From contig JAAXHZ010000083.1 in NCBI GenBank assembly GCA_012270625.1, positions 1 through 11,929 on the forward strand: 11,929 bases of DNA, given 5' to 3'. The translations under genes were made by a program, and so were the position numbers. Every line of letters begins with the position of its first letter. Within the stretch, counting starts at the first letter, position 1. This document shows, one piece after another, positions 6,195-11,929 of the stretch. The notes under the pieces are model-generated. The model made no database searches, was not told where the DNA came from, and was given only the letters and a program-made list of their open reading frames with translations. The stretch is from Dehalococcoidia bacterium. Lineage in GTDB: Bacteria > Chloroflexota > Dehalococcoidia > SAR202 > UBA11138.

Positions 6195-7145
6195 TCAAGC
6201 GCCGAGCGCCGAGCCGACAAAACCGCGATTGCCGCGCGCGAAATCAGATGCGACAGCCTTCGCTCGACCTTCGAGCTGGACTTCCAGCAGCTCCATAGAG
6301 CCCGATCCCGTCGCCACTGAGACCCTGTCGTCTGCAGACACGAACACCGTGCCTGGGACGGCCCCGACGCCCTCCGGAATCACTCGTCCCCGAACCACCT
6401 TGAGAGTCCGTTCGTTCCACGCCGTGAACGTACCCGGCCACGGCGTGAACGCTCGAATTCGGCGCTCGATGGCATCGGCGGACTCGCTCCAGTCCAATCG
6501 TCCGTCCTCGCGTTTCAACAGCCGTGTTACCGTGGCTTGCTCTTCATCCTGCTTGGAGGGCGTAATCTCGCCATGCACCCATCTGTCCAGAGTCTGTGCC
6601 AACAGCTTGGCGCCGAGGTCGAACAGTCGGCGAGTCAGCGCATCTGCGGTCTCGTCGCTGCCTATGTCGGTTCTCTCTTGGGCCAGAACGGGGCCGGTGT
6701 CCATGCCCTCGTCCAGAAGCATGATGGTGACGCCGCTTGTTTCGTCACCTTCCAGGATCGCTGAGATGACCGGAGATGGTCCGCGATGTCTGGGCAGCAG
6801 CGAAGGATGGATGTTCAGGCATCCGTATTTCGGGATTTCGAGTACGACGCTAGGAAGAAAAAGCCCGTAGGCCGCGACGACTATTGCGTCCGGCTCCAGC
6901 GCTGCGATCCGGTCACGGGCCTCCCTTTCCCTTCTCAGCGAGGCCGGCTGAAAGACCGGCAGGTCAAGCTGTTGGGCGAATGTCTTTACCGGAGAAGGTC
7001 TGAGTCTTCGCCCTCTTCCGGCGCGGCGGTCAGGCTGTGTGAATATGCCAACTACGTCATGCCCCCGACTCAGCAAGGCTTCGAGGGCAGGGATCGAGAA
7101 GTCCGGTGTCCCCATGAAAACTATCTTGAGCCTTTGCGCTCTCAT
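6195..7145 (-). CDS. fmt: Methionyl-tRNA formyltransferase
   Basis: A 316-residue cytoplasmic enzyme that formylates initiator Met-tRNA with 10-formyl-tetrahydrofolate, enabling normal bacterial translation initiation. The N-terminal formyltransferase fold begins KIVFMGTPDFSIPALEALL (7-25). The active-site segment GCLNIHPSLLPRHRG (108-122) carries Asn111 and His113, and LLDEGMDTGPVL (143-154) carries Asp149: the family's catalytic triad. The tRNA-binding C-terminal domain (about 215-316) shows KREDGRLDWSESADAIERRI and RAFTPWPGTFTAW. Length matches the family (about 315). The ATG (7145-7143) overlaps the DUF192 stop as ATGA, so translation is coupled. The frequent neighbour def (peptide deformylase) is absent from the window; fmt here follows mutS2 and DUF192 instead. 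Confidence 0.97.
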   Translation of the reverse strand: MRAQRLKIVFMGTPDFSIPALEALLSRGHDVVGIFTQPDRRAGRGRRLRPSPVKTFAQQLDLPVFQPASLRREREARDRIAALEPDAIVVAAYGLFLPSVVLEIPKYGCLNIHPSLLPRHRGPSPVISAILEGDETSGVTIMLLDEGMDTGPVLAQERTDIGSDETADALTRRLFDLGAKLLAQTLDRWVHGEITPSKQDEEQATVTRLLKREDGRLDWSESADAIERRIRAFTPWPGTFTAWNERTLKVVRGRVIPEGVGAVPGTVFVSADDRVSVATGSGSMELLEVQLEGRAKAVASDFARGNRGFVGSALGA

Positions 7146-7618
7146 CGACAGCCCACCTCGGGTTCAGTGATGCCGTGGACGGTCACGCGGTCGCCGACTT
7201 CGATTCCGAGTTCGCCCACTTTTCCCGCGTTGATCTCGAGCACGTACTTTATGGGGCTTCTGGGATGATAAGTAGGAAGGGATCCGGAAGACGTACCAGG
7301 CGCCGGTGGGGGCACCTCAGTGTGAAGGTCAACCACGACGCACTCCTCTCCAATCCATACGAAGTCCAGAGGGATCAGCATCTCATTCATCCAGAAGCTT
7401 GGGACTCTGCTCTGCCTGTACACGAACAGCATACCTGACGAGTCGGGCAGGCTCTCGCGACCGGACAGGCCGCGAGCGCGCTCCTCAGGCGTGTCTGCTA
7501 TCTCAACGTCGAACCTCGAGCCGTCGATCGAGATCGACGGCCCCGCCGCTCCGTCCGAGTCTGCGCACGCCACGCCGATCAGGACTCCAAGGGCGATGGC
7601 GACTTGGATCACGGTCAC
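7142..7618 (-). CDS. DUF192 family lipoprotein
   Basis: A 158-residue exported protein of unknown biochemical function. The N-terminus (hydrophobic 4-16) ends in GVAC with Cys18, a plausible though imperfect lipobox. The DUF192 domain occupies about 30-152: RFDVEIADTPEERARGLSGR (35-54), GMLFVYRQSRVPSFWMNEML (62-81) with the hallmark FWM, IPLDFVWI (82-89) and the closing YVLEINAGKVGELGIEVGDRV (125-145, read in part). A Pro-rich loop (102-122, EVPPPAPG then SLPTYHPRSP) separates the halves, as in many members. The start is GTG at 7618, 24 nt after the mutS2 stop; its ribosome site is weak (GAGCGGA), so dependence on upstream translation is plausible. The stop overlaps the fmt start. Family call is firm. 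Confidence 0.88.
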   Translation of the reverse strand: MTVIQVAIALGVLIGVACADSDGAAGPSISIDGSRFDVEIADTPEERARGLSGRESLPDSSGMLFVYRQSRVPSFWMNEMLIPLDFVWIGEECVVVDLHTEVPPPAPGTSSGSLPTYHPRSPIKYVLEINAGKVGELGIEVGDRVTVHGITEPEVGCR

Positions 7619-7642
7619 GTCAATCCGCTCGGTCTGTTCCGA

Positions 7643-10087
7643 TCATGCCATCTGTACCCATGTTGCGCCGTTGCCGCCGCGCTCCCTCGGCTCCGGTCCG
7701 AAATCGCTGACTGACCGGTGATAGCGCAGGTGATCTCGCACGACATTCCTCAGCACGCCCGACCCGCGTCCGTGAATTACGCGCAGCTTCGATACCCCAT
7801 CGCGGATGGCGCGGTCCAGGAACTCGTCCAGGCTGACCTGCGCGTCCGCCGCGCGCATCCCGCGAAGGTCCAACTCGCTGCTTTCCATGGGCGGGGCGAG
7901 GTCGGTTGTCACCCGTGGCGTGTCTGCACTGGATTCCTCATCCGGCTCGCTGTCCACTCGCGACAGTCTGTGAAGATCGACGTTAACCCGCACACGACCG
8001 ATGCTGACCTCCACCTCGTCGCTCTGCCGGTTCATCTCTACGATTTGCCCTGTGAGGTTCATTCCCCTGATGAAAACCGTGTCGCCTTCCTCTAGTGGGC
8101 GTGACACGGGCTGCGGTCGCTGGGCTGGCGCAGCCGCCGGAATCTCGATCGAAGCCAGATCACGTCGAATTCGCTCGACCCGATCGTGCGTTTGCGGAGG
8201 TCCGCTGCCGACAGTCGTGGGCACGGCCCACCGCAAAGAAGCCTCGGCGCCATCGAGTCGCCGACTGATCTCGCGGAATCGCTGGAGGATGCTTCTTCGG
8301 GTAGCCTCAAGCATGTCGTCTCTGTGACCTACCAGAAAATCGACCTGTCGCTCCAGCTCCTGCCGCAGCGACTCGACTTCGGCCTTGGCCACCGCCGCCT
8401 GTTCGACGTTCGTCTGGAGCTGCTGACGCTCCCGTTGAAGCTCGCTCAGCCAGTCCTCGAACAGCAGGTGCTGCGGCTCTATCAGGCTTCGCGCCTCCTC
8501 CAGGATGTCACTTGGAAGTCCCAGGCGTTCAGCGACCGCCATAGCATAGCTTCTGCCGGGCGCTCCAATGGTCATCTCATACGTCGGCTTGAGCGTATCC
8601 GGATCGAGATGGAAGCTCGCGTTCATCATGTCACGCGAGCCATCTGCGAATGCGGCGACACTTCTGTGGTGAGTGGTCACTATCGCAGCCGCGCCTTTGA
8701 GCGCAAGATGCGAGACAACCGCTTTTGCCAGGGCCGACCCCTCTTCAGGGTCGGTGCTCGTGCCAAGCTCGTCGAGCAGGACGAGCGACTCTGAGCTTGC
8801 GTGACGCAGGATCTTCACGACGTTCTGGATATGCGATCCGAACGTCGAGACAGAGTCCGATATGCTCTGCTGATCACCTATGTCGGCGAACACGCCATCG
8901 AATACCGGCAGCGCGCTTCCCTCATCGGCCGCCACCCGAAGGCCAGACTGGTGCATCAACGCCGCCAGCCCTACCGTCTTCATCGCGACGGTCTTGCCGC
9001 CTGTATTGGGTCCGGTTATCACGAGCGCGGACCACTCCGGCCCTATGTGCGCGGTCAGCGGCACTGCGTCGTCGTCCAGCAGCGGATGCCTGGCGCGGAT
9101 CAGCCGGAGTCGCTGTCCCGATCCGGCCGTGCCGGGAGTGACCGCATCGAGCCGACGGCTGTACCGCGCTCGCGCGAGCGCGAGGTCCAGCCTGGCCGTG
9201 GTACGGTTGGCGCTCCTGATGTCGCCCGCGACTGCGCCCACTAGAGAGGAGAGGTCTCGCAGCACCCGGGCAACTTCACGCTCCTCTTCGAGCGCAAGCT
9301 CCCGCCACCCGTTGCAGAGCTCGACCGTCGTGAACGGCTCCACGAAGACTGTCGCGCCGGTGTTCGAGGCGTCATGAACGATGCCGGACACCCGATGGCG
9401 TCTGTCGGCCCGCACCGGTACGACGAGCCTGTCGCCCCTGACCGATATGATCGGCTCCTGGAGCGCTTCTCTGCCGGTGTTGGAGTTTATGAACCGCTGC
9501 AAGGCTTCCGTAACGTGCTCGTAAGCCGACCTCACCTGGCCGCGCAGCGCCCTGAGAGATGGCGTCGCGTCGTCTGAGACGTCTCCGCGCACGTTGATCT
9601 TCGAGCGAATCTGACGCCTCAGCTCCCTGAGATCGGGGATCAGCCCGGCCATCTCCGCCATTATTGGAGCGGCCCGCTCCGCTCTGGATATCGAGTTCCG
9701 CGCCCTCGCATGGACCTCGAGTGAGTCGGCGACAGCCAGAAGCTCGGCCCCGCTGAGTGTGCCGCCCAGCGCGGCTCGCGTCACGGATTCGCTGGTGTCG
9801 GAGTCAGAATCGAGGCTCAGGTCTCCGATCTCTTCGAGCAGGGCGCAAGCGTCGGCCGTCTCGTCCTGAAGCCGTCCGACCTCCACCGGGTCGAAGGACG
9901 GCTGTGTCTCCAGGGCAAGTCTGCGCGCTTCGTGAAACGTCGTCTGATCGGCAAGCCGCAGACGTATCTCGTCGAAGTCGAGCAGTTTCAGCGCGGACGC
10001 GCGCAACTCCGCTAGCTCGGCGGCTTGCGCACTCTCAGATTCGGGGCTGTGTGATGGATGCAATGCCGTGCTCAACTCCACCGCCAA
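7643..10087 (-). CDS. mutS2: MutS2 endonuclease / ribosome-rescue ATPase
   Basis: Up to 814 residues. MutS2 proteins are MutS-like ATPases ending in an Smr nuclease domain; they have been linked to suppression of homologous recombination and, in Bacillus, to splitting collided ribosomes. Seen in order: N-terminal and clamp helices (about 30-320); ATPase with Walker A GPNTGGKT (359-366), Walker B LVLLDE (435-440), signature-side LGTSTDPEEG (441-450) and TTHH (471-474); coiled coil (about 540-600); a KOW-like segment (666-708); and Smr (738-814) with LDLRG (739-743) and HGRGSGVLR (772-780). All key motifs are intact. The start is uncertain: TTG at 10087 gives a roughly 30-residue Ser/Glu/Ala extension over usual homologues, GTG at 10081 is also in frame, and no ATG is available. 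It heads the mutS2-DUF192-fmt series. Confidence 0.96.
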   Translation of the reverse strand: MAVELSTALHPSHSPESESAQAAELAELRASALKLLDFDEIRLRLADQTTFHEARRLALETQPSFDPVEVGRLQDETADACALLEEIGDLSLDSDSDTSESVTRAALGGTLSGAELLAVADSLEVHARARNSISRAERAAPIMAEMAGLIPDLRELRRQIRSKINVRGDVSDDATPSLRALRGQVRSAYEHVTEALQRFINSNTGREALQEPIISVRGDRLVVPVRADRRHRVSGIVHDASNTGATVFVEPFTTVELCNGWRELALEEEREVARVLRDLSSLVGAVAGDIRSANRTTARLDLALARARYSRRLDAVTPGTAGSGQRLRLIRARHPLLDDDAVPLTAHIGPEWSALVITGPNTGGKTVAMKTVGLAALMHQSGLRVAADEGSALPVFDGVFADIGDQQSISDSVSTFGSHIQNVVKILRHASSESLVLLDELGTSTDPEEGSALAKAVVSHLALKGAAAIVTTHHRSVAAFADGSRDMMNASFHLDPDTLKPTYEMTIGAPGRSYAMAVAERLGLPSDILEEARSLIEPQHLLFEDWLSELQRERQQLQTNVEQAAVAKAEVESLRQELERQVDFLVGHRDDMLEATRRSILQRFREISRRLDGAEASLRWAVPTTVGSGPPQTHDRVERIRRDLASIEIPAAAPAQRPQPVSRPLEEGDTVFIRGMNLTGQIVEMNRQSDEVEVSIGRVRVNVDLHRLSRVDSEPDEESSADTPRVTTDLAPPMESSELDLRGMRAADAQVSLDEFLDRAIRDGVSKLRVIHGRGSGVLRNVVRDHLRYHRSVSDFGPEPRERGGNGATWVQMA

Positions 10088-10092
10088 TTGTA
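10087..10092 (-). promoter_or_regulatory. Candidate -10 box upstream of or overlapping the mutS2 start
   Basis: TACAAT reads on the minus strand at 10092-10087 and its last T is the first base of the possible TTG start. If it is a real -10, transcription would begin near 10080, so translation would start leaderless at the in-frame GTG (10081-10079) or further inside. No good -35 stands 16-18 bp upstream. Support is weak. Confidence 0.25.
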
Positions 10093-10202
10093 GCAGGTGG
10101 TGTCCGCTGTACGGCTTTATGGGTCAGCCATCAGTGTGTTTTGCATACAGTGTTGACGCAGTTGTCAGCAGCTATAGCGGGACGACGCGATGGCCTGCCT
10201 CT

Positions 10203-10577
10203 TTATTGTCTCATTCCCTTCAGTCGCACTGCCGGTAGCCTCTTGAGTGTCTGGTTGCGCGGGTCCACCTCGATGCCCACCGACTCCAGAGCGGTCACTC
10301 CGAGCAGGGGTTCTGTATCCGGCTCGCCGAATACGACTGTTGCCCCAACCAGCTCCCCCATAAATTCCACTTGGGCGACAGCGATGCCCATTCGGACCTC
10401 GCTTCCGTCGGCCAGTTCATAAACCCGTTGTGCCCTGGGCGTGATGCCTATGGACTCCAGATGCTGTCTGGGCACGAGGCAGTCAGTAGCCCCAGTATCG
10501 ACAAGGAACAGCCCTTCCCAGACCCTATCCGGTTCCGCCGGGTTCCGTATGCCGACAGTCACGTGTACCGCTCCCAT
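10203..10577 (-). CDS. Retropepsin-like (clan AA) aspartic protease family protein
   Basis: A 124-residue single-domain protein with the catalytic motif LVDTGATDCLVP (25-36; Asp27-Thr28-Gly29). The second family landmark is LLGVTALESVGIEVDPRNQT (91-110), matching the hydrophobic-hydrophobic-Gly element that closes the retropepsin fold. The intervening beta-rich stretch (50-85) fits a flap region. One DTG per chain implies an active homodimer. There is no signal peptide or membrane segment, so it is cytoplasmic. ATG at 10577 has GGGGAG 8 nt upstream. Bacterial members often stand alone and their substrates are mostly unknown. It lies between mutS2 (115 bp away) and the halogenase-family gene, all on the minus strand; nothing suggests a retroelement (no reverse transcriptase or LTR). 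Confidence 0.85.
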   Translation of the reverse strand: MGAVHVTVGIRNPAEPDRVWEGLFLVDTGATDCLVPRQHLESIGITPRAQRVYELADGSEVRMGIAVAQVEFMGELVGATVVFGEPDTEPLLGVTALESVGIEVDPRNQTLKRLPAVRLKGMRQ

Positions 10578-10772
10578 TCCGTTATCTCCCCAGACTTCCT
10601 TCAGTTCAGTAATTACACACCCGGCTAACCGCGATGGTTAGGCTGTGTTTTTCTGCCCAGCGGTTTGGCCGACCGGTGGGGAGCCATCCCCACTGTCCGT
10701 CGATTTCGGACATGCCGCGCCCTGAATGTTGCGCGCTGTTCTACCGAAAGACGTCGAATATATTGTACAGGC
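10578..10772 (-). other. 195-bp spacer with three inverted repeats and a tiny reading frame
   Basis: Three inverted repeats stand close together: ctaacc/ggttag (10625-10641, 5-nt loop); gtgggga/tccccac (10676-10693, 4-nt loop, perfect 7 bp, extended by one G-T and one G-C pair); and tgtccg/cggaca (10694-10712, 7-nt loop). None is followed by a T-run on the minus strand. They may form a structured leader for the protease mRNA or the 3' end of the halogenase transcript. TACAAT (10767-10762, minus) is a possible -10 without a -35. A 35-codon frame runs from 10713 to 10606 on the minus strand (see the low-confidence CDS). Confidence 0.5.
10606..10713 (-). CDS. Possible 35-residue Trp-rich peptide (very uncertain)
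   Basis: The frame runs from ATG (10713-10711) to TGA (10608-10606). The peptide begins MSEIDGQWGWLPTGRPNRWA and continues with EKHSLTIAVSRVCNY. It has three Trp in 35 residues, no signal peptide and no recognised family. An AGGG lies about 8 nt upstream, TACAAT lies 48 nt upstream of the ATG, and the protease ATG follows 28 bp after the stop. Against it: frames this short arise often by chance, and the region contains inverted repeats better explained as RNA structure. It is recorded because a Trp-rich peptide next to a halogenase-family gene would be notable. Confidence 0.15.
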   Translation of the reverse strand: MSEIDGQWGWLPTGRPNRWAEKHSLTIAVSRVCNY

Positions 10773-11929
10773 TCAACCTGCTCCACGTATGTCCACCACC
10801 CCATCTACGACCAGAATCCGCAACGCGCCAAGAATAGCCTGACTGATTCCATCATCATCTAGCTGTTTGGACACACCTACGGCGATCCTTCGGACAATTT
10901 CACCAACGCTCCGGTTGCCGTCGATCTTGGCGATCAGGTTGGCCACCAGAGGGCTGACTGCAACTCCTTCCGGTCTCTGTGTGCTGACCAGCACGTCGCT
11001 CCACTGGAATTCTCCATCGGCGAAGATCGGCCTGCGATCGACGGCGACGTTACCCGTCAGGTGGGGTACGGAGTCCAGGGTCAGACTCGCGTCGAGGTGG
11101 CTGGCCCTCTCCAGCCGCTCCGACTCCAAAGCTCGGATCGAGTTCCTGAAAGCCTCTGGCAGGTCCCCTCGCTCCAGCACCGCGCGCTCGTATCCTCGCG
11201 CGGACTGTCCGGCGACGGCACGAATGAAAGACTTTCGCGCCTCTTCATCTTCAGATGCTCCAAGAATGCGACGACTCTCCCAGAAGTACGACTCCACGCT
11301 CCTGTTGCTGGCATAGAACAGCGCCGCAAGCTCCCTGAAGTGGCTGTACTCTGTGTGGTACAACTCCTGATACACACGGGCAGCGGGGCTGCGCATGGAC
11401 GGGTCTCGCCGAGATGCGTCAATGTAGGCGGCAGCCATCACCGCAGACATCATCGCCAGGTGGACTCCTGACGAAAACAGTGGATCGACGAAGCAAGCGG
11501 CATCTCCGACGAGAATCCACCCGTCGCCGACCGTCTTCGACGATGTGTACGACCAGTCCTTTACGACCTTGGGGCGGCCCGTGAGTCGCGCGCCGGACAG
11601 CATATCTCGGCTTCGGTGGGCAGAGTAGAGCTGACTGCGAAAGAACCCGTTGACTCCGTGCTTGGCGATCCCAGACGTGCCCTGTTCGGAATCGACCACG
11701 ACCCCGACGCTGGTCATGTCTTCTCGCAGCGGGATGTTCCACACCCATCCACCCGGGTAGGACTCGATGAAGATATTGCCTTCGTCCGGTGAAGGCAGCC
11801 TCTCCGATTCCCTGAAGTAGCCATAGACTGCCATGTTGCGGAAGCGATCGTCCCACTGGCGTAGTCCGAGCGTCCTGCCGATAATTGCGGACTGCCCACT
11901 GGCGTCGATAATCCAGTCGGCTTCGATCG
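10773..11929 (-). CDS. Flavin-dependent halogenase-family protein with PqqD-like tail (5' end cut)
   Basis: 384 visible C-terminal residues, open to the window's right edge (an internal ATG at 11834 is not the start). Flavin-fold elements are IIDASGQS (6-13) and GDAACFVDPLFSSGVHLAM (141-159). The two motifs described as diagnostic of flavin-dependent halogenases are both present: WxWxIP as WVWNIP (61-66) and FxxPxxSxG as FVDPLFSSG (146-154). Such enzymes use FADH2 and oxygen to chlorinate or brominate aromatic rings, often on carrier-bound substrates. The N-terminal GxGxxG site and the catalytic Lys region lie outside the window, so activity cannot be confirmed. Residues about 284-384 form a separate tail: SVPHLTGNVAVDRRPIFADG, then SPLVANLIAKIDGNRSVGEI and a final ILVVDGVVDI, resembling PqqD-like winged helices. 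A non-halogenating oxidoreductase of the same superfamily remains possible. Confidence 0.85.
   Translation of the reverse strand, partial: IEADWIIDASGQSAIIGRTLGLRQWDDRFRNMAVYGYFRESERLPSPDEGNIFIESYPGGWVWNIPLREDMTSVGVVVDSEQGTSGIAKHGVNGFFRSQLYSAHRSRDMLSGARLTGRPKVVKDWSYTSSKTVGDGWILVGDAACFVDPLFSSGVHLAMMSAVMAAAYIDASRRDPSMRSPAARVYQELYHTEYSHFRELAALFYASNRSVESYFWESRRILGASEDEEARKSFIRAVAGQSARGYERAVLERGDLPEAFRNSIRALESERLERASHLDASLTLDSVPHLTGNVAVDRRPIFADGEFQWSDVLVSTQRPEGVAVSPLVANLIAKIDGNRSVGEIVRRIAVGVSKQLDDDGISQAILGALRILVVDGVVDIRGAG

Noticed and set aside
5791..6870. Plus-strand open frame (359 codons) opposite the CoA transferase and fmt
   Set aside because: It spans the ends of two confident minus-strand genes and the spacer between them; the product is Ser/Arg/Pro-rich without motifs.
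9757..10422. Plus-strand frame crossing the mutS2 start and the protease gene
   Set aside because: Antisense to two recognisable proteins and Arg-rich; no motif or ribosome site.
10203..10577. Retroelement origin for the retropepsin-like gene
   Set aside because: No reverse transcriptase, integrase or long terminal repeats nearby; bacterial stand-alone clan AA proteases are common.
10625..10655. Plus-strand intrinsic terminator (6-bp hairpin followed by gctgtgttttt)
   Set aside because: No plus-strand gene ends nearby, the stem is weak and the T-run is offset by five bases.
10634..10837. Plus-strand 67-codon frame with several Cys
   Set aside because: It overlaps the 3' end of the halogenase-family gene in antisense, has no ribosome site and no motif.

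Overview
The window looks like chromosomal DNA of a GC-rich, free-living heterotrophic bacterium. Three things point, by inference, to a Chloroflexota lineage (Dehalococcoidia/SAR202-like): a lipoprotein with a very long Ala/Pro linker, a family-5 ABC solute uptake system beside nitronate monooxygenase and formyl-CoA-transferase-like genes, and a lipobox-bearing DUF192 protein. No rRNA, tRNA, CRISPR, IS element or phage gene was seen, and no sequence composition break was obvious. The taxonomic placement needs a homology search.

Layout. (1) 1-2873, minus: a peptide/solute ABC importer, with the substrate-binding lipoprotein first and then a DppB/OppB-type permease that runs off the left edge. 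The spacer between them carries two strong stem-loops without U-tracts, suited to lowering permease expression relative to the binding protein. (2) 2973-4924, plus: a four-helix membrane protein of unknown function, then a nitronate monooxygenase with a near-consensus sigma70 promoter, overlapping by 8 nt a small DUF433 protein with no toxin partner visible. (3) 4941-10087, minus: a gene series mutS2 > DUF192 lipoprotein > fmt > CaiB/formyl-CoA-transferase-like gene. The fmt start overlaps the DUF192 stop by 4 nt, and a possible extended -10 promoter lies before the CoA transferase. (4) 10203-10577, minus: a small retropepsin-like aspartic protease, preceded by a 195-bp spacer rich in inverted repeats that also holds a 35-codon Trp-rich reading frame. 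(5) 10773-11929, minus: the C-terminal 384 residues of a flavin-dependent halogenase-family protein, cut by the right edge, ending in a domain that resembles a PqqD-like winged helix.

Functionally the window mixes housekeeping genes (fmt, mutS2) with catabolic or uptake genes (ABC importer, nitronate monooxygenase, CoA transferase). The right end may belong to a specialised-metabolism locus. The most speculative but most interesting idea is that the halogenase acts on a peptide: it has a PqqD-like tail and sits beside a tiny Trp-rich frame and a protease gene. No single element proves this.
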